DNA from: CAYQJS01 sp964417895
Lineage (GTDB): Bacteria > Chloroflexota > UBA6077 > SHYK01
Assembly: GCA_964417895.1 (NCBI GenBank)
Contig: CAYQJS010000030.1
Coordinates: forward strand, 1-64,000
DNA length: 64,000 nucleotides
Direction of reading: 5' to 3'
In this document: one piece after another, positions 50,246-58,965 of the stretch
Layout of the letters: every line of letters begins with the position of its first letter
Numbering within the stretch: position 1 is the stretch's first letter
Notes under the pieces: model-generated
What the model was told of the DNA's origin: nothing
Database searches by the model: none
Seen by the model: only the letters and a program-made list of their open reading frames with translations
Program-made: the position numbers and the translations under genes

Positions 50246-50487
50246 TTATCGCTCGATGATCCGGTACGTCAGGAAGTGTGGGCAGATCTCCCGAAGGCGT
50301 GTGCGCAAGGCCGGTATCGGCGGGGAAAATCGGTGCGCGGCTTGAGGTACTCGATCACCTCGCCGCAGGCCAGGATGCTTGTGGCCGCCTCGTGATTCTC
50401 CATCCAGGGCCTCACGAGTGGGACGACATCTGGTCTGTTATTGAGGAGGGCGGCCAGAATCGCCGAGTCCAGGAGGTGACGCCTCAC
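50246..50487 (-). pseudogene. VapC-type PIN toxin, frameshifted and short
   Basis: ATG 50487 opens MRRHLLDSAILAALLNNRPD and continues to IEYLKPRTDFPRRYR. The continuing homology (LRTRLREICPHFLTYRIIER) is in another frame and stops at 50246, without the C-terminal PIN acidic residues. It overlaps the upstream antitoxin gene by 4 nt, the usual vapBC layout. Confidence 0.65.
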
Positions 50488-50747
50488 AGATCGGTGATCG
50501 GTGGGGTTGGACGACTCTCATGGCGGATGCGATCCAACTCCCGTTCTATCTCCTCCCAGCCCAAGGCGCTCCAAGCGCCGATTGCTCTCAACGCGGCCTG
50601 GGTCACAACGTTTGAGGTCGCCGCATCAGCGGAAGCTTCGTCGGCAAAGTAGCGCGTCACCTCGTGTCCGTTCTCCTCGAGGACGACGCCGATCAGCGGC
50701 TGGTCGCTCTCAACAATCAACCTTGCGGGTTGTTCGGTCATCGTCAT
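50484..50747 (-). CDS. VapB-like antitoxin
   Basis: This 87-aa protein (MTMTEQPARLIVESDQPLIG, then VTRYFADEASADAATSNVVT and a helical C-terminus) is directly upstream of, and overlaps, a VapC-type gene. Sequence family is not certain; the call rests on position, size and the 4-nt overlap. The start could also be ATG 50741. Confidence 0.55.
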   Translation of the reverse strand: MTMTEQPARLIVESDQPLIGVVLEENGHEVTRYFADEASADAATSNVVTQAALRAIGAWSALGWEEIERELDRIRHESRPTPPITDL

Positions 50748-50772
50748 CACCTCTATTTGGCGGCAATGAATC

Positions 50773-50813
50773 GGTGGGCCCGGAGAGATTCGAACTCTCA
50801 ACCAATGGATTAA
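50773..50813 (-). repeat. Partial tRNA-Lys 3' half, exact att-like copy
   Basis: Its 41 nt are identical to 58529-58569 (3' half of tRNA-Lys including T-arm and acceptor 3' strand). The match breaks at the anticodon loop. It is a good candidate for an attachment-site duplicate. Confidence 0.85.
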
Positions 50814-51118
50814 GAGTTGGTCGCGGTCAGCTCGTTACCGTCCACAACCGTGCGTTACCGTCGATGTCCGGTCGTCCCCTGTGCGCCGACGTTCGCGGTC
50901 GGCCGTGACAGTTTGGCTCATTGGGCATCATTCTGGGCATCAAATCGCGGGGCACCCTTGCGCCGCCTCAAGCTATCCCGCGTTTGTTCGTTACCCGCGG
51001 CCACACGCAGTTCCAGTATTCTTTGGCTTACCCAGACACGCCCTCGACACGTGAAAAGAACCGAACTGTTTCATTGGCTGGGCCGAGCCGGACAAGGAGG
51101 GGGAGCATACCTGCATCG
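50814..51118. other. Intergenic at the island edge
   Basis: No gene is supported in these 305 bp. A purine-rich GGAGGGGGAG occurs 17 nt before the MmgE/PrpD start. Confidence 0.45.
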
Positions 51119-52487
51119 ATGAGTCGACAGCTCGCCCGGTGGGTCGCGAATCTTCGCTACGAGGACCTGCCGCCGGCGGTCGTCGATCGCGCGAAGGGCG
51201 TGACCCTGCAGGCGCTGGCGTCGGCGCTCGTTGGCGCCTCGATGCCGGCGGCGCAAGAGGCGCTCAACCTGATGCGTGAGGAAGAGGCGGGTGCCGGCGG
51301 AGTGGCCACCATCCTGGCCGACGGGACCAGGCTGACGAAAGCCGGCGCTGCCTTCGTGAACGCTGAGATGATCCTCGCAGGCGGGAAGTGGGACACGTTC
51401 CGCATGCTGACCCACCCCGGAACGGCAATCATCCCGGCGGGCCTCGTGGCGGCGGAGGTCGAAGGCGCTTCAGGTAAGGACTACATCACCGGGATCGCGG
51501 CGGCCTACGAAGTTATGGAGCGAATGGCTGCCGACTTCATCCCGACCGTGATGGCGCGGGGGTTCCACCCCGGACCCGTGTTCGCCACGTTTGGTGCGGC
51601 CATTGCCGCCGCGAAGGTGACGAAGCGGACCGAAGACCAGATCAACGATACGATCGGCCATTGCGTGAGCCTGGCCGCGGGGAACGTCGAGGGCGGGAGA
51701 AGCGGCGGACGGGCCGTCCGTGAGGGCACCTCGGTGCGCAACGGCCTGCTGGCGGTCGCGATCGCAAAGCAAGGCATCCCCGGGGGCGAGACCACCCTCG
51801 AGGGGGAGGCCGGCTTCTATCATTCCTACGCCGGCAACAACGCCGGCAAGCTGACCTATAGCTTTACAGGCCAGACGCGAGCGAGCCTCGACGCGATCAC
51901 CGAGGGCCTTGGAGCAGACTGGCTGTTCCTCGAGACGCTCTATCGGATCTACTCGGGGGTACAACATCGCCCACGTCGACGTGACGGCGAAGCTCTGCGA
52001 AGAGAACGACATCAAGCCGGAGGACGTCGAGCGCGTCGAGGCCGTGGTGAACTGGCTGGAGACGCAGTACCCCAGCCCAGCCTTTCCGACGCCCGGCACG
52101 GATGGCCTCGCGCGAGTGGGAAGCACGCATTACTTCTCGGCCTACGGCGTCGTCGAGCGAGGGTTTCCCATGCTACGCACCGGACGCGAGGGCGGCGATC
52201 CGCCAGCGGTGCTTGACCTCATGACGCGCGTCGCGCTGATCCCGTCTCACACCCAGACCCTGTTTGGGCCGAAGGTCACGATCTACACGAAGGACGGGAA
52301 GAGCTACACGCGCGAGGGGTCCGGCCGCGAATTCATCTGGGACTTCGACGAGGAGGCTCGCCGGATTCAGGGGGTGGTCGCTGGTATCCCAATCCCCGCT
52401 GCCCAGTTCGACCAGCTGATCTCGGCTTGCGGTCGGCTCCAGGGCCTCACGAGGGCCGACCGGCTGATTGAGCTGACGCTGACTTGA
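51119..52487 (+). pseudogene. MmgE/PrpD-family gene with a frameshift
   Basis: Two frames make one protein of about 455 aa. The first runs from ATG 51119 through GGKWDTFRMLTHPGTAIIPA and GHCVSLAAGNVEGG. The second runs from YNIAHVDVTAKLCEENDIKP to LIELTLT. They meet at a run of five G at 51955-51959, and removing one G restores the frame. The family includes 2-methylcitrate dehydratase and cis-aconitate decarboxylase-type lyases. A homopolymer indel could be a sequencing error, so the gene may be intact in the cell. Confidence 0.8.
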
Positions 52488-52639
52488 CAACAACCCAGAT
52501 AGGTTGGCGAAGTCCCCACACGAGTGTCGGGGGACTCCTTTTGGATGCGCCTCTCCGGAGCATTGTCAAGGGCAAGGGCTACCGCTACGTCCGCCTCTCT
52601 CGACGACGGCACCTACGGCGCTGGCTCTTTGGCTCGAGC

Positions 52640-54286
52640 TTATTCGTCCCTTCCAAAATACATGCGGCGGTAGGGCAAGGTGATCACCTTGCGCGAGACC
52701 CGGGCGTCGATGACCGTAGGTGCCGGGTTGGCGACCCACTCATCAGCCGCGACCCGCACCTCCTCGATGGTGCGAGCCAGCGTGCCTTTTCCGCCCAACG
52801 ACCTCATCACCCCACCCAGGTCCGGTGTGGTGATGGTGGCCAGCTCGGCGTCCATCTGGTGCGCGTGGAACTTATGGTACTCAGAGCCCAGCGCCTGGTC
52901 GTTCAGCACAACGGTCAGCAGGGGCATCTGCTCGCGTACCGCGGTCTCCAGCTCGGCAAGGTGCATGAGCGTGCTGGCATCGCCGTCGACCAGCAGGGTC
53001 GGACGATTGGTCGCTGCCACCGCGCCGATAGCGGCCGGCAGCGACTGACCGATGCAGCCGAACCAGTGGGCAGCCATCACCAGTTGCCGCGGCCGGTTGC
53101 AGATCATGGTCGTGAACCCGGCGCTGGCCCCACTCCCAGTCAGGAGATTGAAGTCGGTGGGCACGACATCGTCCAGCACGCGGCAGACTTCGCGAGGATC
53201 GAGTAAACCGGGCTCGATGTCGAACTCGGCGAGATCCTCGAAATGGTGAGCCAGCTTGTCCTTGACCTGGGCCGTGCGGTAACCGGTGTTGTGGTATGAC
53301 CGGGTATCCAGCTCGGCTTTTAACGCTTCTACACCCAGGCGGGCATCGGTATGCACGTACACGTCGGCGGCGCGGCCGTCGCCCATCATGGTGTGAGGCT
53401 TGATGTCCAACTGCACGTACTTGGCGTTGGGATAGATGTAGCCGTGCTCAGTGGTGTATCGGTTCAAGCTAGCCCCAATGCCGATGACCACATCGGCTTC
53501 CTCGAACAGCTGCATAGCGGTTCGCGTGCCGTAAAAGCCTGAGATGCCGACGTGATAGGGAGCCTCGGCCAGCCAGTTCTTGGCCATAAGGCTGGTTGCG
53601 ATGACGGCGCCGATGCGTTCGGCAAGCCTGAGCACGGCCTCACCCGCTCCCGACCAGATGGCTCCACGGCCCACGAGCACGACCGGCATCGCGCTCTTCG
53701 CGATCAGGTCCGCGGCCTGGGCGATAGCCGCTGCGTTGGGCGCAACGGTAACGCTGGGCAACAACGTAGACGAAAGCCTGTAGGGCTCGTCGTCCTCGTA
53801 GTCCTTCTGTTGGATGTCCATCGGGCAGCTCAACATCACGGGACGCGACTCGGTTTTGGCCAGGTAAAACGCCTGACGTACGACGTCGTCCGTCACATCA
53901 GCCGAAGTCAAGCGGACGAACCCGGCTTCGCAAGCCTCGGCGAAGCGAGATTGGTCGAAACGCTGGATGTACTCCTGGTCGGTCGTCGGGTACTCACCCA
54001 CGAAGGCGACGAGCGCCGATGAGGCCCGCGAGGCTGTCACCAAGGCGGTGGCTAGCTGGGAAACGCCCGGGCCACAGGTGGCCGTGCACACCCCAACGTG
54101 ATGTGTGGCGCGGGCCCATCCGTCGGCCATACCCAGGCCTGCACCTTCGTGGCGGACCTCGATCATCCTCACCCCGTGCTTGGCGAGTGCGTGCATCCAG
54201 AACATGTTGCCGTCGCCCATCATGCCGAAAATGGTCCTGGTGCCTTCCGCAGCGAACGCATCGGCCAGCCGCTCGTACACCTTCAT
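52640..54286 (-). CDS. Thiamine-diphosphate-dependent enzyme, acetolactate-synthase/benzoylformate-decarboxylase type
   Basis: This 548-aa protein has three domains. The N-terminal one carries MMGDGNMFWMHAL and the catalytic Glu in VRHEGAGLGMADG near 43-55. The middle one carries VVLVGRGAIWSGAGEAVLRL. The C-terminal one carries the TPP/Mg motif VDGDASTLMHLAELETAVRE ... NDQALG near 433-470. It could be a 2-oxoacid decarboxylase, carboligase or oxalyl-CoA-decarboxylase-like enzyme. It overlaps the CoxG-like gene by 4 nt (ATGA). Confidence 0.85.
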   Translation of the reverse strand: MKVYERLADAFAAEGTRTIFGMMGDGNMFWMHALAKHGVRMIEVRHEGAGLGMADGWARATHHVGVCTATCGPGVSQLATALVTASRASSALVAFVGEYPTTDQEYIQRFDQSRFAEACEAGFVRLTSADVTDDVVRQAFYLAKTESRPVMLSCPMDIQQKDYEDDEPYRLSSTLLPSVTVAPNAAAIAQAADLIAKSAMPVVLVGRGAIWSGAGEAVLRLAERIGAVIATSLMAKNWLAEAPYHVGISGFYGTRTAMQLFEEADVVIGIGASLNRYTTEHGYIYPNAKYVQLDIKPHTMMGDGRAADVYVHTDARLGVEALKAELDTRSYHNTGYRTAQVKDKLAHHFEDLAEFDIEPGLLDPREVCRVLDDVVPTDFNLLTGSGASAGFTTMICNRPRQLVMAAHWFGCIGQSLPAAIGAVAATNRPTLLVDGDASTLMHLAELETAVREQMPLLTVVLNDQALGSEYHKFHAHQMDAELATITTPDLGGVMRSLGGKGTLARTIEEVRVAADEWVANPAPTVIDARVSRKVITLPYRRMYFGRDE

Positions 54287-54786
54287 TCTGTGTCTCCTTC
54301 CGTCTCCTGCTCCTTCCGGGCGGTTGCGGCACCCGTCACGCCAGCGCAGCGCTTGACCAGACTGTCCGCGAACTCGCTGGACATGCGCTTAACGACAATG
54401 GACGCCCCGCTCTCGATCAGCCCGGCCAGCTTGCCGGAAATCTCGACCTCACCATCGATGGCCACGGTAGATCCGGATTTGGCCTCGTCCGTGACCTCGA
54501 ACGTCATCGTAGACGTAAAGCGCGTCCCACCCTGGTTGTCCTTGCCGCGGGCAGCGGCGTTGCCAACCATCGCGGCATCGTCCAATTCCAGCGTCACCCG
54601 GGTATGAAACGACACCTTGACCGGCCCGAACTTGACTGTCACGCTCGCGTCGAACGAACCATCTTCCTGTTCCTCCCCGAGCGAAGCGCCGGGCACGCAG
54701 CTCACGACCGCCCGTGGGTCGGAGATGACCCCCCAGACAGTTCGTGAATCTGAAGGAACGCCAAAGCTCTCGTGAATGTCGATCAT
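54283..54786 (-). CDS. CoxG-like SRPBCC-fold protein
   Basis: This 167-aa protein has the CoxG pattern: FGVPSDSRTVWGVISDPRAVVSCVPGASL near 8-36 and FGPVKVSFHTRVTLEL near 53-68. TMTFEVTDEAKSGSTVAIDGEVEISGKLA is near 93-121. CoxG proteins accompany molybdenum hydroxylases or bind hydrophobic ligands, but no molybdenum enzyme is nearby. It is transcribed first and coupled to the thiamine-diphosphate enzyme, so it may act on that pathway's ligand. Confidence 0.75.
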   Translation of the reverse strand: MIDIHESFGVPSDSRTVWGVISDPRAVVSCVPGASLGEEQEDGSFDASVTVKFGPVKVSFHTRVTLELDDAAMVGNAAARGKDNQGGTRFTSTMTFEVTDEAKSGSTVAIDGEVEISGKLAGLIESGASIVVKRMSSEFADSLVKRCAGVTGAATARKEQETEGDTE

Positions 54787-54947
54787 GAATGGCGCCTAGT
54801 CAGGTGACGCGAACGCGCCGTACCAAACCGCTAATCCCTAGCTGCGTCGAACGGTCATATGATAATAGGCGGAACACCCCGGCTAGGGGAGGTGACAGAC
54901 ACTTTGGCAAGACAGCTCAAGCACCAAGCACAGCGTGGGGAGGATCC

Positions 54948-55670
54948 ATGGCGGCGACGAACAAGGTTCGCATCGGGTTCATCAGCGCAAGCGGGGCGAC
55001 CAGTCCGCACTTCGAGGGGTTTCGGGCGCTGATTCCGGGGGACGTCGAGTTCGACTTTGAGGGCCTGGGGCTCGATCGCGGATCCATGTACGTCGCGGAA
55101 GACCGCGCGCAAGCCACCATCCGCTCGGCGCAGACGGTCGAGAAGCGCGGCTGCCAGGGCATCGTCGTGAGCGGCGCACCGGCCGAGGTCCTCAATCCGG
55201 ACCTGCAGCAAAAGCTGCAGGCCGCGATCAAGGTGCCGGTGGCGACGGCGATGACCTCGTCCGTGGCGGCGCTGAAGAGCTTTGGAGCCCGCCGCGTGCT
55301 GCTCATGACCCCATTCGATGCAGCCACGAATCAGAAAATCAGGGCCCACCTGGAAGCGCGTTCGATCGTGGCGGTCTCGCCTTCGACGGCGTTCGGTGCG
55401 ATCGACGAGGCAATGCGCCTGACTCCAGAGGAAGTCCATGCCTTCGCACAAGCCTCGTTCGAGGCGGCCGGCGCGGTAGACGCGGTCTACTTCCAGGGTG
55501 CGGTGCTCGATCCCCTGGAGATTATGGACCGACTGGAGAGCGAATTCGCCTGTCCCGTGGTGGCCAGCAACCCGGCCATGCTCTGGTTCATCCTCAACAA
55601 GGTCGGGCGTAGCTATCAAATCGACGGCTGCGGTCGCCTATTGCGGGAGTGGCCCACCCCGGTCGCCTGA
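54948..55670 (+). CDS. Asp/Glu racemase-superfamily protein (maleate isomerase / arylmalonate decarboxylase-like)
   Basis: This 240-aa protein has the fold's landmarks: IGFISASGATSPHFEGFRAL near 10-29, KRGCQGIVVSGAPAEVL near 67-83, SFGARRVLLMTPFDAATNQ near 107-125, and the C-terminal FACPVVASNPAMLWFIL near 202-218. A Cys is present in KRGCQG, but the second catalytic Cys position near SNPA is not occupied, so a single-Cys mechanism, as in arylmalonate decarboxylase, is possible. GGGGAGG lies 6 nt before ATG 54948. Confidence 0.75.
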   Translation: MAATNKVRIGFISASGATSPHFEGFRALIPGDVEFDFEGLGLDRGSMYVAEDRAQATIRSAQTVEKRGCQGIVVSGAPAEVLNPDLQQKLQAAIKVPVATAMTSSVAALKSFGARRVLLMTPFDAATNQKIRAHLEARSIVAVSPSTAFGAIDEAMRLTPEEVHAFAQASFEAAGAVDAVYFQGAVLDPLEIMDRLESEFACPVVASNPAMLWFILNKVGRSYQIDGCGRLLREWPTPVA

Positions 55671-55742
55671 GCCCGGCAGCTCTGCCTACCTCAGATTCCG
55701 CAGCCGGTCGCGGTAGAGCTGTCCCCGGCCACGACCGCGTTC

Positions 55743-56234
55743 TTGATCCTGGACATCCAGCAGAGCAACTGCCCGCGGCGACCTGACTGCCTGGCCTGTC
55801 TGCCTAGGATGGCGGCTCTCCTCGAGCGCGCTCGCTCAGCTGGTGTCCTGGTGGTCTACACCGGCCGAGCAGTGGAAATCATGCCCGAGGTTGCCCCCCG
55901 AGAAGGGGAACCGTTCCCCACCAGCCGGGGCCCGGACAAGTTTTACGAATCCGACCTCGACCAGATTCTCAAGAACGCGGGCGTCACGACGTTGCTTGTA
56001 GTGGGGAGCTCGGCCATCGCCGCCGTATTGAGGACCACCGGGGCGGCGACCCAGCGCGGATACACGGTGGTCGTCGCCGAGGACGGCATCTCAGCCGATA
56101 GCGACTTCGAAGTCTTCTATGCGCGCTACCACATGCTGCGTGGGAATCCTGACAACGCCCCGCTCGCCGAGCGCGCGGTGACGCTCACCCACATGGAGAA
56201 CGTCACCTTCGCGGGATCGTGCCTAGCTAGCTAA
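55743..56234 (+). CDS. Isochorismatase-like hydrolase without the usual Cys
   Basis: This 163-aa protein contains the isochorismatase fold: LILDIQQSNCPRRPDCL (catalytic Asp), a GPDKFYESDLDQIL segment (catalytic Lys), VTTLLVVGSSAIAAVLRTTG, and VVVAEDGIS. In hydrolases the loop after the third motif has a nucleophilic Cys; here the matching position is Ala. The homology extends upstream of TTG 55743 (VELSPATTAF), but no ATG or GTG lies between it and the previous stop, so the true start is uncertain. Confidence 0.65.
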   Translation: MILDIQQSNCPRRPDCLACLPRMAALLERARSAGVLVVYTGRAVEIMPEVAPREGEPFPTSRGPDKFYESDLDQILKNAGVTTLLVVGSSAIAAVLRTTGAATQRGYTVVVAEDGISADSDFEVFYARYHMLRGNPDNAPLAERAVTLTHMENVTFAGSCLAS

Positions 56235-56998
56235 ACTTCGTCCGGGGAGAGTTCGAGCTTGCCGCCCCGGCCGCGAATCATACGGCCGCTGAGCTCCATG
56301 GGCGCTTCCGCCGCCCACACCACGCGCATCCCCAGGTCCATATCGATCTTGGCGGCCGCCTCGCTGACTTCCTCAGGGGTCATCTCGTCGGTGGCGTCGC
56401 CGGCGGGGCCGCCAGGGCCGAAGGCCAAAACGCAAACGTTCTTGTCCAGCTCCTCGGAGGCGACCTCCTGGGTGAAGGCGCGGATCGCGACCTTCGAGGT
56501 GTGGTAGACGGTAGCACCGGGAGGCCCGCCGTGGACTCCGTGGCCGACGCTGCCTTGGCCGAAGTTGATGATGTGGCCGCCGCCTTGAGCTTCCATGTAG
56601 GGGAGCGTGTAGCGAGTGGTGTGGAAGGTCCCGATCAGATTGGTCCGAATGACCTTGTCGAAGAAGTCTGGCTCCATCTCGGCGATCCGCGGCCAGCGCT
56701 CGACGCCGGCGTAGCGAAAATGGGTCACGATCCCGGCGTCGTTCACGAGGACGTCGATGCGCCCGTAGTGCTGATGGATCTGGTCGATAGCTGACTTCAC
56801 CTGCTGAGGATCCCGCAGGTCGACCTGGAAGGTCAGCACCTCAACTCCGTAGGCCCGACATTCGGCGGCGGTCTGATCGAGGGGCCCAATGTCGATGAGG
56901 GCAAGCTTGGCCCCTTCCGAGGCAAAGGTGACGGCGATCGACCGGCCGTGGCCGCGATGGGAACCGGTAATGGCGACGACTTTGTCTCGTACCGACAT
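56231..56998 (-). CDS. Short-chain dehydrogenase/reductase
   Basis: This 255-aa classical SDR has the TGSHRGHGRSIA cofactor motif (10-21), VDLRDPQQV for the adenine ring, NDAGI near 87-91, the active-site Ser region near FGQGSVGHG, and the Tyr/Lys pair VYHTSK. A HRGHG sequence replaces the more common GGxGG, and an Asp-rich second strand (LIDIG) suggests NAD preference. It is convergent with the isochorismatase-like gene, with a 4-bp overlap of the 3' ends. Confidence 0.85.
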   Translation of the reverse strand: MSVRDKVVAITGSHRGHGRSIAVTFASEGAKLALIDIGPLDQTAAECRAYGVEVLTFQVDLRDPQQVKSAIDQIHQHYGRIDVLVNDAGIVTHFRYAGVERWPRIAEMEPDFFDKVIRTNLIGTFHTTRYTLPYMEAQGGGHIINFGQGSVGHGVHGGPPGATVYHTSKVAIRAFTQEVASEELDKNVCVLAFGPGGPAGDATDEMTPEEVSEAAAKIDMDLGMRVVWAAEAPMELSGRMIRGRGGKLELSPDEV

Positions 56999-57096
56999 GC
57001 GGGCGAAACCCCTACGCTAAGCTCCGTTGGGGAAAAGTCCAGCGATAGGTCCAGGGAGCCTTTGACTCGCTTGGCCTATCGCGTGTGGGTGGTCGG

Positions 57097-58254
57097 CTAC
57101 GCGCTAGCGTGGGCCGCGGCAGCTTTCATTTCCGTGGGCTCAGCCGCGTCCAGGTGAAAGTAGCGGATCGCGTTCCCCGCCGTTAGCTGGCGCTTCTGAG
57201 CTTCTGGCACCCCGGCGAAAATGCGCTCGATTTGCTCCATCGAATGCGGCCACTCCGTAGGCTTATGGGGGAAATCGGTCTCCCAGATGGCGTTCTCTAC
57301 GGGTAGGTAACCGAGCATGAGGAGCTCGAGCCCAAACCGGTCATCCATGAACCCCCACAGGCAGTGCTCCTTGATGATCTCGCTGGGCATGCGCTCCAGA
57401 GGCTTGAGGCCTTCTGCTTTCTGGTACTGGAAGCGGTACTTCTTGAAGAAAACGTCCATATTCGCGAAAAAGGCCGGAACCCAGCAGATCAGGCTCTCGG
57501 CAAGGTAGACCTGCAGCTTGGGGAAGCGGTCGAACACGCCATTGACCGCAAGGAAGGAAGCGACGACGCCGGCCTGGGAGGTGAAGGGGATGCAGATGCG
57601 GCTCGCCAGATACTCACCCCCCCGGGGAGTCGGAAGGCCGTGCACCGTGACCGGCATATCCATCTCGGTCACGGCAGCCCAGAACCGGTCGTCTTCGGGC
57701 TTTAGCTTCGTGGAGCCATTGGGCCAGGATCGCAGCACGATCCCTTTTAGCCCGAGCTTGGCGCAGTGCTCCAGTTCGGCCATGGCATCAACGAGGCCGG
57801 TGGTTGGCATCACACCCATGGCGAGAAGCCGATCGGGAGCTACGGCGCAGTACTGCTTGGCGAGGAACTCGTTGTAGCCATAGAAGATCGCTGGGATCGC
57901 ACTCTTGTCGGAGATCTTGTCCCACATGCGCGTTGAAGAACCCGGAAACAGGATCTCCGCATCGATTCCGTCCAGGTCCATCTCACGGACCCGCTGCTCG
58001 GGCGGGCCGCCTCCAGGCATTTCATCCAGGTTCACGTGCTTCTCGCGGTCCCAGTCCTCCGGGTCCACACCGGGGCTGTGCTCCTCGCGCAAATAGATGG
58101 CACTGTTCTCCGCCAGGATGCCGGTGCTTCCATCGGGCATCTCGATGGCGCGCGGGGCGAGATGCCGATACTTGGGGGCGACCCAGTGCCGCCACTGCTC
58201 GGGACTGATCTCAAGGTGCCCGTCGCCGGAAACGTACCGATACTCTCTTGCCAT
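57097..58254 (-). CDS. Amidohydrolase (PF04909-type TIM barrel)
   Basis: This 385-aa protein begins MAREYRYVSGDGHLEISPEQ, with D-G-H at the metal motif. It has VREMDLDGIDAEILFPGSS near 84-102, AELEHCAKLGLKGIVLRSWP near 158-178, and WETDFPHKPTEWPHSMEQ near 331-348. It is clearly paralogous to the 408-aa protein at 26615-27841. GGGAGGG precedes ATG 58254. It follows the SDR gene on the same strand and may share its promoter. Confidence 0.85.
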   Translation of the reverse strand: MAREYRYVSGDGHLEISPEQWRHWVAPKYRHLAPRAIEMPDGSTGILAENSAIYLREEHSPGVDPEDWDREKHVNLDEMPGGGPPEQRVREMDLDGIDAEILFPGSSTRMWDKISDKSAIPAIFYGYNEFLAKQYCAVAPDRLLAMGVMPTTGLVDAMAELEHCAKLGLKGIVLRSWPNGSTKLKPEDDRFWAAVTEMDMPVTVHGLPTPRGGEYLASRICIPFTSQAGVVASFLAVNGVFDRFPKLQVYLAESLICWVPAFFANMDVFFKKYRFQYQKAEGLKPLERMPSEIIKEHCLWGFMDDRFGLELLMLGYLPVENAIWETDFPHKPTEWPHSMEQIERIFAGVPEAQKRQLTAGNAIRYFHLDAAEPTEMKAAAAHASA

Positions 58255-58283
58255 GATGCCCTCCCCCCGTCTTATTTTCAGCA

Positions 58284-58442
58284 TCTTACGCTCATTGGCT
58301 ACTCTCTGCTAGCGGGGTGGCGATGGAGATCCTGGGCCATTCGCAGATCACGACCACCATGGAGATTTACACGGACGTCCTGACAGGGCCACAAGTCGAG
58401 GCGATGGAGCGCGTCAGCGAGCTCCTCATGGGGCGAAATTGA
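58284..58442 (+). pseudogene. C-terminal remnant of a tyrosine integrase
   Basis: The frame ends VAMEILGHSQITTTMEIYTD and then VLTGPQVEAMERVSELLMGR before TGA at 58440. The conserved His of GHS and the nucleophile Tyr in EIYTDV are present, but the rest of the catalytic domain is absent. It points towards tRNA-Lys 85 bp away, so it is a relic of the recombinase that used this tRNA as target. Confidence 0.8.
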
Positions 58443-58527
58443 AGGTCAGTGTTGTCAGAAGTGTCGTCGCCCGGATATGGAGCCCCTGCTGAGACGGGGA
58501 AAGCGCCCTCGTTTCGTGCCTGAAAAT

Positions 58528-58602
58528 TGGTGGGCCCGGAGAGATTCGAACTCTCAACCAATGGATTAAAAGTCCACTGCGCTGCCGTTGCGCCACGGGC
58601 CC
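58528..58602 (-). tRNA. tRNA-Lys(UUU)
   Basis: On the minus strand the acceptor stem GGGCCCG/CGGGCCC pairs perfectly. The D-arm has GCGCAACGGCAGCGC, the anticodon loop is CTTTTAA (anticodon UUU), and the T-arm is GAGAG-TTCGAAT-CTCTC. The discriminator A and CCA end are encoded. It is intact and the only complete tRNA in the window. Confidence 0.95.
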
Positions 58603-58965
58603 TTAGAGGATGTGTTTACCCCTGTCCAAGAGTATAAGTCAGCCCGTTCCGGCGCCGTCGCCTGCCGAGCCACGGTGGCCAGGGTGTAGAGTTCCGATTT
58701 GGCGGGACGTCCGGTGACCCGTGGCCTGATGCAAATGCATCAGACAGGCCCTCGGAACAGGCGGCCGGATCTCCTGTCCCCCGGTCACTTGGTTCAGGCG
58801 TCCCTTCCCGTAGAATGCGCTTCTGTACCAGCCCGTGTTGCAGGGTCCGGCGACACCCCGGGGATCGGCGTTTGAGCAACGAGTCGCATTGCTAGGGGAA
58901 AGGGGTTGGGCCGAATGCCTCCACGCTGACGCCACGGACGCCATACCTGGCGAGGAGACCTACGG
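58603..58965. other. Intergenic, no gene seen
   Basis: Only short unconvincing frames exist. A minus-strand 87-codon frame here has no homology I recognise and no ribosome binding site. Confidence 0.5.

Noticed and set aside
58616..58879. Minus-strand 87-codon frame after tRNA-Lys
   Set aside because: It has no start signal and an arginine- and proline-rich composition typical of chance frames.
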